From NCBI GenBank assembly GCA_030696465.1, contig JAUYSE010000180.1:1-10784 (forward strand): a stretch of 10,784 bases of DNA, read 5' to 3'. Position 1 is the first letter of the stretch. Each line of letters begins with the position of its first letter. Source of the stretch: Legionellaceae bacterium. GTDB lineage: Bacteria > Pseudomonadota > Gammaproteobacteria > Legionellales > Legionellaceae. Below the pieces are notes generated by a model that made no database searches, was not told the origin of the DNA, and saw nothing but the letters and a program-made list of their open reading frames with translations. Positions 6,575 to 10,784 of this stretch are shown piece by piece. The position numbers and the translations under genes are program-made.

Positions 6575-7237
6575 TTATAATACCCAATCTATCGGCTCTC
6601 GCCCTATCGATTGTAGAAATGTGTTCGCTTTTGAAAAATGGCGACAACCGATAAAACCTCGATGCACAGAGAATGGCGAGGGATGCGCTGCCGTTAATAC
6701 AAGATGCGATGTATTGTGAATTAAACTCATCTTATTTTGTGCGTGCGCTCCCCATAATAAAAATACTAATGGCTGCGGATAATCATTTAATTTTTGAATC
6801 ACCGTATCTGTAAACGTAGTCCAGCCTATTTTGGAATGCGACTGTGGCTGACTCTGCTCTACACTCAGCGAGGTATTTAACAATAATACCCCTTGATTCG
6901 CCCACTTCTTTAAGTGCCCATGAGCGGGTATAGGTATATTTAAATCAGCGTTTAATTCTTTAAAAATATTTTTCAAGGAGGGCGGTGGTTTTACACCCGG
7001 CTGAACCGAAAAAGAAAGCCCGTGTGCTTGTCCGGGCCCATGATAAGGATCTTGCCCTAAAAGCACGACCTTCACTTGATCATAAGGGGTTTCTTTAAAA
7101 GCACTGAATATTGCATCATCGGCGGGATAAATAATTTTTCCGGCCGTTTTTTCTTGCGCAATAAATTGTAAAATCGCTTGAAAATAAGGTTGTGATTTTT
7201 CATTGCCCAGGATATCCGCCCAAGTAGTGGTAGACAT
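6575..7237 (-). CDS. ung: Uracil-DNA glycosylase, family 1
   Basis: Ung removes uracil from DNA and starts base excision repair. All family-1 signatures are present: GQDPYHGPGQAHGLSFS (61-77) with the water-activating D63, Y65 blocking thymine and F76 stacking on uracil; LLLNT with N121, which reads the uracil; and HPSPFSVHRGF (185-195) with catalytic H185. The 220 residues compare with 229 in E. coli. One residue is unusual: the intercalating leucine of the HPSPL motif (L191 in E. coli) is F189 here, codon TTC at 6673-6671. The ATG at 7237 is preceded by GAGGT six bases upstream, a good ribosome binding site. It lies 75 bases downstream of recD2 in the same direction, with a possible promoter of its own in that gap. 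Confidence 0.97.
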   Translation of the reverse strand: MSTTTWADILGNEKSQPYFQAILQFIAQEKTAGKIIYPADDAIFSAFKETPYDQVKVVLLGQDPYHGPGQAHGLSFSVQPGVKPPPSLKNIFKELNADLNIPIPAHGHLKKWANQGVLLLNTSLSVEQSQPQSHSKIGWTTFTDTVIQKLNDYPQPLVFLLWGAHAQNKMSLIHNTSHLVLTAAHPSPFSVHRGFIGCRHFSKANTFLQSIGREPIDWVL

Positions 7238-7243
7238 CTTTAT

Positions 7244-7248
7244 ACCTC
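7244..7248 (-). promoter_or_regulatory. Ribosome binding site of ung
   Basis: On the minus strand GAGGT is followed by a six-base spacer and the ATG at 7237. This fixes the ung start. Confidence 0.7.
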
Positions 7249-7269
7249 AGCTATACGTCAATGGGCGAC

Positions 7270-7299
7270 ATACTACCATGCTCAAAATCAATCTTGCAA
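7270..7299 (-). promoter_or_regulatory. Candidate promoter for ung
   Basis: Reading the minus strand, TTGCAA (7299-7294) and TAGTAT (7275-7270) are 18 bases apart, each matching 4 of 6 consensus bases. Transcription would start near 7263 and leave a leader of about 25 bases carrying the GAGGT site. It would let ung be expressed independently of recD2. Confidence 0.3.
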
Positions 7300-7312
7300 A
7301 TTGCGGTGTTGA

Positions 7313-9478
7313 TCATTCGCCACACAACCGCGCCGTCAAACGCGTCAAGCGATTAGCCTCTTTGTTATTTTTCACTGCCATTCCTACTGCTTTTTTCTGC
7401 GCCACCATAACCACTAATTTTTTACCACGCGTAATCGCTGTGTATAATAAATTTCGAGCCAACAGCGTAAAATGTTGGATTGAAATAGGAAGAACCACTA
7501 CCGAGAATTCTGAGCCCTGACTTTTGTGAATACTGATAGCATAGGCCAAATTGATTTCGTCCAACTCAAACACTTGATATATTTTTGTATCCTGATCAAA
7601 ACGAATACTTATCTCTCCCGCCTCTACATCAATAGACTCAATCAAACCAATATCGCCGTTAAACACCTCTTTTTGATAGTTGTTCGTCATTTGGATCACT
7701 TTATCACCGGGTGCAAATGTCACTCCAAAACGGGTGATTTTGGGTTCTGATGTGCCATTTAAACGCTGTTGCAGCGCAACATTTAAACTATGACTCCCAA
7801 GTGCGCCACGTTTCATCGGTGTTAATACTTGAATATCCGCCACAGGGTTATAACAATAATGCTGCGGTAAACGCGCACATACCACGTCTAACAACTGCTG
7901 TTGAATCTCTTCGGGCGTATCCACATACATCGTATAAAAATCACTCTGCTGCCCCTCATTCGGCGCGGGCATATAGCCTTGATTGACGCGATGTGCATTC
8001 ACAATGATGTTGGAGCTCGCCGCTTGACGAAATACTTCCGTCAAGCGCACGGTCGCGATGACGCCAGAGGCTATCATATCCGACAACACTGAGCCGGAGC
8101 CCACCGACGGCAACTGATCGCGGTCCCCTACAAAAATAAGGGCAGCCCGCGGTGGAATAGCCTTTAAAACTTGATATAAAAGCACAATATCCAACATGGA
8201 GGCTTCATCCATGACGAGCACATCTAATATCAGGGGATTCTCTTTATTATGCTTAAAACCATAGGTTTTGGGATCAAACTGTAATAAGCGATGGATGGTT
8301 TTGGCCGGCATTCCCGTGGTTTCTGTGAGGCGCTTGGCAGCACGCCCCGTTGGCGCACACAAAGCTATATTTTGTTTTTTAGCCGCGAGTATTTTTAACA
8401 CACTATTCACTAAGGTGGTTTTTCCTACTCCTGGGCCGCCCGTAATAATCGTGAGCTTTGATCGCAAAATGGTTTCCATTGCTTGTTTTTGCGAGACGGA
8501 CAAACTTAAGCCTGTTTGTTTCTCTACCCAGGGAAGTGCCTTTTCAAGATCGATCTCCCCCCAAGGCAAGCTCCCTTTATTTAACTGTAATAAAGCCTCT
8601 GCCGACTTCACTTCCGCATAATATAAAGCCGCCGGATACACACAACGCGCACCGGCCGCTTCTTCCGCAATCAAACGCCCTTCTGCGACTTCATGATGGA
8701 TGGCTTGCTCAATAATATCCGCCGGAATCTCTAATAATTTTTGACTTTCTTCCACTAATTGCGGCACCCAGGCTGCGCAATGGCCATGATCACATAAGGC
8801 CTGTAAGGCATGACGTACGCCAGCTTGCGCTCGAACAGGGGCATCTTTGGCAATACCTAGCTTCTCTGCTAACTGATCCGCGGTCTTAAATCCAATGCCT
8901 CGAATATCTAAGGCCAAACAATAGGGATTTTCTTGCACACGCTCAATAGCTTTATCCCCATAGGTTTTATAAATTCGGACTGCCCGTGCAGTACCCACCC
9001 CATGCGATTGCAAAAAAACCATAATATGTCGAATGGCTTTTTGCTCTGACCAAGCAGCCACTACCTGTGCTTGACGCTTTTTGCCAATGCCTTCCACCGA
9101 AGCTAAACGATGTGGCTCCTGCTCAATGACATCAAACACGGCTTCGCCAAATGCTTTAATGAGCTTTTTAGCAAAATGCGCGCCAATGCCTTTAATCATC
9201 CCAGAGCTGAGATATTTCTCAATGCCTTTCAAGCTGGTGGGCAAGACGACGGATAACTGTGTGGTTTTAAACTGTAATCCATATTGCTTATCATTGAGCC
9301 AGTGCCCTTGCGCTTCGATGCTTTCTCCTGCAGCTACACTGGCCGCAGAACCGATAACCGTCACTAAATCTCGGTGACCTTTCACAAACACACGCAATAC
9401 ACAAAAGCCAGATTCTTCTTGATGAAATGTCACGCGCTCGACGGTGCCTTGTATTCTCTCTAGTGTTTCAACGACCAC
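7313..9478 (-). CDS. recD2: RecD2 family ATP-dependent 5'-3' DNA helicase
   Basis: RecD2 is the RecBCD-independent relative of RecD, an SF1B helicase in recombination and repair. Counting from the upstream ATG at 9490 (725 residues): N-terminal OB-like domain (10-85) with VERVTFHQEESGFCVLRV; three helix-hairpin-helix motifs (KGIGAHFAKKL near 100, VEGIGKKRQAQVV near 132, IRGIGFKTADQLAEKLG near 196), the hallmark separating RecD2 from RecD; Walker A GGPGVGKTT (351-359); Walker B MDEAS (427-431); motif III GDRDQLPSVGSG (455-466); VFRQA (486-490); IHKSQGSEF (654-662); YTAITRGK (683-690). Length fits the family. I prefer a GTG start at 9478 (721 residues) because GGAG lies exactly six bases before it, while the ATG at 9490 has no Shine-Dalgarno sequence and would be almost leaderless from the candidate promoter. 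It lies between DUF190 and ung, same direction. Confidence 0.95.
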   Translation of the reverse strand: MVVETLERIQGTVERVTFHQEESGFCVLRVFVKGHRDLVTVIGSAASVAAGESIEAQGHWLNDKQYGLQFKTTQLSVVLPTSLKGIEKYLSSGMIKGIGAHFAKKLIKAFGEAVFDVIEQEPHRLASVEGIGKKRQAQVVAAWSEQKAIRHIMVFLQSHGVGTARAVRIYKTYGDKAIERVQENPYCLALDIRGIGFKTADQLAEKLGIAKDAPVRAQAGVRHALQALCDHGHCAAWVPQLVEESQKLLEIPADIIEQAIHHEVAEGRLIAEEAAGARCVYPAALYYAEVKSAEALLQLNKGSLPWGEIDLEKALPWVEKQTGLSLSVSQKQAMETILRSKLTIITGGPGVGKTTLVNSVLKILAAKKQNIALCAPTGRAAKRLTETTGMPAKTIHRLLQFDPKTYGFKHNKENPLILDVLVMDEASMLDIVLLYQVLKAIPPRAALIFVGDRDQLPSVGSGSVLSDMIASGVIATVRLTEVFRQAASSNIIVNAHRVNQGYMPAPNEGQQSDFYTMYVDTPEEIQQQLLDVVCARLPQHYCYNPVADIQVLTPMKRGALGSHSLNVALQQRLNGTSEPKITRFGVTFAPGDKVIQMTNNYQKEVFNGDIGLIESIDVEAGEISIRFDQDTKIYQVFELDEINLAYAISIHKSQGSEFSVVVLPISIQHFTLLARNLLYTAITRGKKLVVMVAQKKAVGMAVKNNKEANRLTRLTARLCGE

Positions 9479-9484
9479 GCGACA

Positions 9485-9488
9485 CTCC
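9485..9488 (-). promoter_or_regulatory. Ribosome binding site favouring a GTG start for recD2
   Basis: GGAG on the minus strand (9488-9485) stands six bases before GTG (9478-9476). It overlaps the upstream in-frame ATG at 9490-9488, which itself has no ribosome binding site. The N-terminus between the two starts (MECR) lies outside the conserved domain. Confidence 0.5.
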
Positions 9489-9499
9489 ATACCATAATA

Positions 9500-9527
9500 A
9501 CTATAGGGATAACGCTACTCCCACCAA
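9500..9527 (-). promoter_or_regulatory. Candidate promoter for recD2
   Basis: On the minus strand TTGGTG (9527-9522) and TATAGT (9505-9500) are separated by 16 bases; the -10 matches 5 of 6 bases and the -35 matches 3 of 6. The predicted start near 9493 precedes the preferred GTG by about 15 bases. It lies in the gap after the DUF190 stop. Confidence 0.35.
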
Positions 9528-9557
9528 CTCTCGAGATCTTGCTACACAAAGTATAAC

Positions 9558-9860
9558 TTATACATTTGCCTGCGCATTCCAAAACACAATGTGTTCATGT
9601 TTAATGATTTGGCTAAAGTGCTCTAAAGCAGGCTCTACTTTCTCTTTATGATCGAAAAATTCAATCGTCAAGGGTAAATTAAGCGATAGATCTAACAGTG
9701 AAGTAGTATGTTCGCCAGTTTCACCAAATCCACGCACCGCCCGAAAAACACTCACTCCCCGAATTTTTGCTTCGTTTTTCAAGTAATGCACCATTTCTTT
9801 CAGCAGCGGTGAGGATTCCATGATGTATATTCTGACTACGATGACTTCTATGGTGTTCAT
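9558..9860 (-). CDS. DUF190 PII-like protein coupled to crcB
   Basis: A 100-residue DUF190 protein, a small PII-like ferredoxin-fold family often encoded next to crcB. Family features visible are the first strand VIVVRIYI (6-13), the helix with PLLKEMVHYLK (18-28), GVSVFRAVRGFGETGEH (35-51) with the diagnostic G-F-G turn, and LPLTIEFFDHKEKVEPAL (62-79). The role is not established; by analogy with PII proteins it may sense a ligand and regulate the channel, which is inference. The start is the ATG at 9860, not the in-frame Met further upstream, because GGAGG lies nine bases before it (9874-9870) and because its ATG overlaps the crcB stop as ATGA, a classic sign of translational coupling. The longer reading would extend into crcB and add residues foreign to the family. 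Confidence 0.88.
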   Translation of the reverse strand: MNTIEVIVVRIYIMESSPLLKEMVHYLKNEAKIRGVSVFRAVRGFGETGEHTTSLLDLSLNLPLTIEFFDHKEKVEPALEHFSQIIKHEHIVFWNAQANV

Positions 9861-10234
9861 AACTGTCTGCCTCCAATGACGCCGAGCCAAGTCAAAGAAA
9901 TACATAAAAAAACGCTCAGAACTATATTTAAGAGTGCACTAAACCATCCACCATTTTCAAGAAGATTTAGTGTCTCTATTGAAAAAGAAGAGAAGGTTGT
10001 ATATCCCCCCAAAAATCCAATTAAAAGCAAAGATCGTAATTGCGGGCCAATCCCATCCAAGCGCTCAAAAATAAGCGTGAACAACAAACCCATTAAAAAA
10101 GAACCACTGGCATTCACCACTAAAGTACCAAAAGGAAACTGTCGCCCTAAAAACCAATACACGGCATTGGACACTCCATAGCGGGAAACACCACCACAAC
10201 CGGCGCCCAAAAAGATTAATATCAGATGATTCAT
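9857..10234 (-). CDS. crcB: CrcB/Fluc fluoride ion channel
   Basis: CrcB is a small inner-membrane protein that forms a dual-topology homodimeric channel exporting fluoride. The 125 residues hold four hydrophobic segments and the conserved signatures: GGVSRY (14-19); PFGTLVVNASGSFLMG (34-49) with N41, the pore asparagine; and GFLGGYTTFSSFSIE (73-87) carrying the Phe-box F81 and F84 and the Gly/Thr residues of the central sodium site. The ATG at 10234 is preceded by AAGGAG five bases upstream (10245-10240). DUF190 follows with a 4-base overlap. Upstream, a partial hypothetical gene ends 39 bases away, so crcB is probably part of a transcript beginning outside the window. No fluoride riboswitch is recognisable in that short gap; regulation by fluoride, if any, would have to lie further upstream. 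Confidence 0.96.
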   Translation of the reverse strand: MNHLILIFLGAGCGGVSRYGVSNAVYWFLGRQFPFGTLVVNASGSFLMGLLFTLIFERLDGIGPQLRSLLLIGFLGGYTTFSSFSIETLNLLENGGWFSALLNIVLSVFLCISLTWLGVIGGRQL

Positions 10235-10239
10235 TTTCT

Positions 10240-10245
10240 CTCCTT
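10240..10245 (-). promoter_or_regulatory. Ribosome binding site of crcB
   Basis: AAGGAG on the minus strand, five bases before the ATG at 10234. It is the strongest Shine-Dalgarno sequence attached to a gene in the window and fixes the crcB start. Confidence 0.7.
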
Positions 10246-10273
10246 GAAAGGCGCACGGTTCTCTCTAACAGCA

Positions 10274-10784
10274 CTAAGTAGGACTCATCCCCGCTGGAAT
10301 TTCTACAATTGGCGAAGCACTCGCTTTATTCATCAGTTTTTCTTTAATTTCGGCAAAATTTTTGCTCCAAAAAGTTCTTTCTCTTCCGAGTACGTTAGAT
10401 GCCTCTCTCCCCTTACTTTGCGCTAATGTCTTCATCATATCGCAAACATGCCGATCTATCGCCGTCACTAATTTTTTAATGGCGATTAAATTTAGTGCAG
10501 CATCTCCTCGCTTCTTTATAGGTAAAGTCATGGTGAGTGTTTTTGTGAGCACCCTTTTCACCTGTAGGTTGATGGTGTCACAGGTTACCTTGTTGGCGCC
10601 TTTATAATCAAAATTAGCTAGTTTTTCGAGGTTTTTTTCAATGCTCTTCGCTAATATATCCGTCTCGGCCTTTATTTGATTACGACGTCGAATAGTGGGA
10701 ATGACTGCCACCGTATGTGCAACAAAAAAACCAACACCAGACCCTGCCACTCCTCTGAGCGTAGAAGAACAATTTTCATCCTCA
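10274..10784 (-). CDS. Hypothetical protein, 5' end outside the window
   Basis: I do not recognise a family. The frame stays open from the TAG stop at 10274 to the right edge, so the gene is probably cut by the window. An internal GTG at 10750 could serve as a start but has no properly spaced ribosome binding site, and readable codons continue upstream (EDENCSSTLRG). The visible part begins with a Gly/Ala/Val-rich hydrophobic stretch (GVAGSGVGFFVAHTVAVIP) followed by RRR, which could be a membrane segment with a cytoplasmic basic flank. The rest is helical and rich in Lys, Thr and Ala, with two isolated cysteines and a tail ending in PAGMSPT. It lies 39 bases upstream of crcB in the same direction, so co-transcription is likely, but nothing visible ties it to fluoride. 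Confidence 0.6.
   Translation of the reverse strand, partial: EDENCSSTLRGVAGSGVGFFVAHTVAVIPTIRRRNQIKAETDILAKSIEKNLEKLANFDYKGANKVTCDTINLQVKRVLTKTLTMTLPIKKRGDAALNLIAIKKLVTAIDRHVCDMMKTLAQSKGREASNVLGRERTFWSKNFAEIKEKLMNKASASPIVEIPAGMSPT

Noticed and set aside
9529..9563. Short palindromes TCTCGAGA (9529-9536) and GTATAACTTATAC (9551-9563) as operators or a terminator
   Set aside because: They are too short and lack a T tract or paired copies; such matches are expected by chance.
7203..9651. Several plus-strand open frames opposite ung, recD2 and the DUF190 gene
   Set aside because: They are antisense shadows of well-supported minus-strand genes, have no family resemblance, and their ends do not respect gene boundaries.
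9858..9905. Longer DUF190 product starting at 9905
   Set aside because: The extra 15 residues lie wholly inside crcB and are foreign to the family; the ATG at 9860 has GGAGG before it and overlaps the crcB stop as ATGA.
10235..10273. Possible fluoride riboswitch upstream of crcB
   Set aside because: The gap is only 39 bases and lacks the conserved fluoride riboswitch core and pseudoknot; it contains little beyond the crcB ribosome binding site.
1..10784. CRISPR array, tRNA, rRNA, insertion sequence or integrase
   Set aside because: No regularly spaced repeats, no tRNA-like cloverleaf segments noticed, and no transposase or recombinase motifs in any supported gene.

Overview
The window looks like a piece of chromosome from an AT-rich gammaproteobacterium. 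Ordinary repair and housekeeping genes (ung, recD2, crcB) sit beside large orphan proteins with an effector-like look. One orphan carries an ADP-ribosyltransferase signature and another ends in a Rab-like cysteine tail. This mix is typical of host-associated Legionellales (Legionella, Coxiella, Berkiella and relatives). The placement is an inference from gene style, not from a marker gene.

Layout. Positions 95-3082 (+) hold two large orphan genes in the same reading frame, separated only by one TAA codon and one AAA codon. The second contains a probable R-S-E class mono-ADP-ribosyltransferase domain. A PIF1-like SF1B helicase follows on the minus strand (3068-4744), meeting the second orphan tail to tail with a 15-base overlap. 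Divergent from the helicase is a small AhpD-like carboxymuconolactone decarboxylase protein (4925-5266, +). Its 208-base downstream gap holds a perfect 11-bp hairpin, then a good intrinsic terminator whose 5' arm can instead pair with an upstream segment, as in an attenuator. Next comes an orphan 351-residue protein (5475-6530, +) with a Pro/Ser/Thr-rich tail, a 7-residue tandem repeat and a CGCC C-terminus.

From 6575 to the right edge everything is on the minus strand. In transcription order these are a partial hypothetical gene running off the edge, crcB (fluoride channel), a DUF190 PII-like gene overlapping crcB by ATGA, recD2 and ung. crcB and DUF190 are clearly translationally coupled. 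recD2 and ung follow with 67-79 and 75 base gaps and each has its own possible promoter.

Functionally the right half combines fluoride resistance with DNA repair: a uracil-DNA glycosylase and a RecD2 helicase, with a second SF1B helicase further left. The left half is accessory. No transposase, integrase, tRNA, rRNA or CRISPR array was seen. The observations most worth following are the ADP-ribosyltransferase-like gene and its single-stop junction with the gene upstream, the attenuator-like RNA structure at 5334-5411, and the CGCC-tailed protein.
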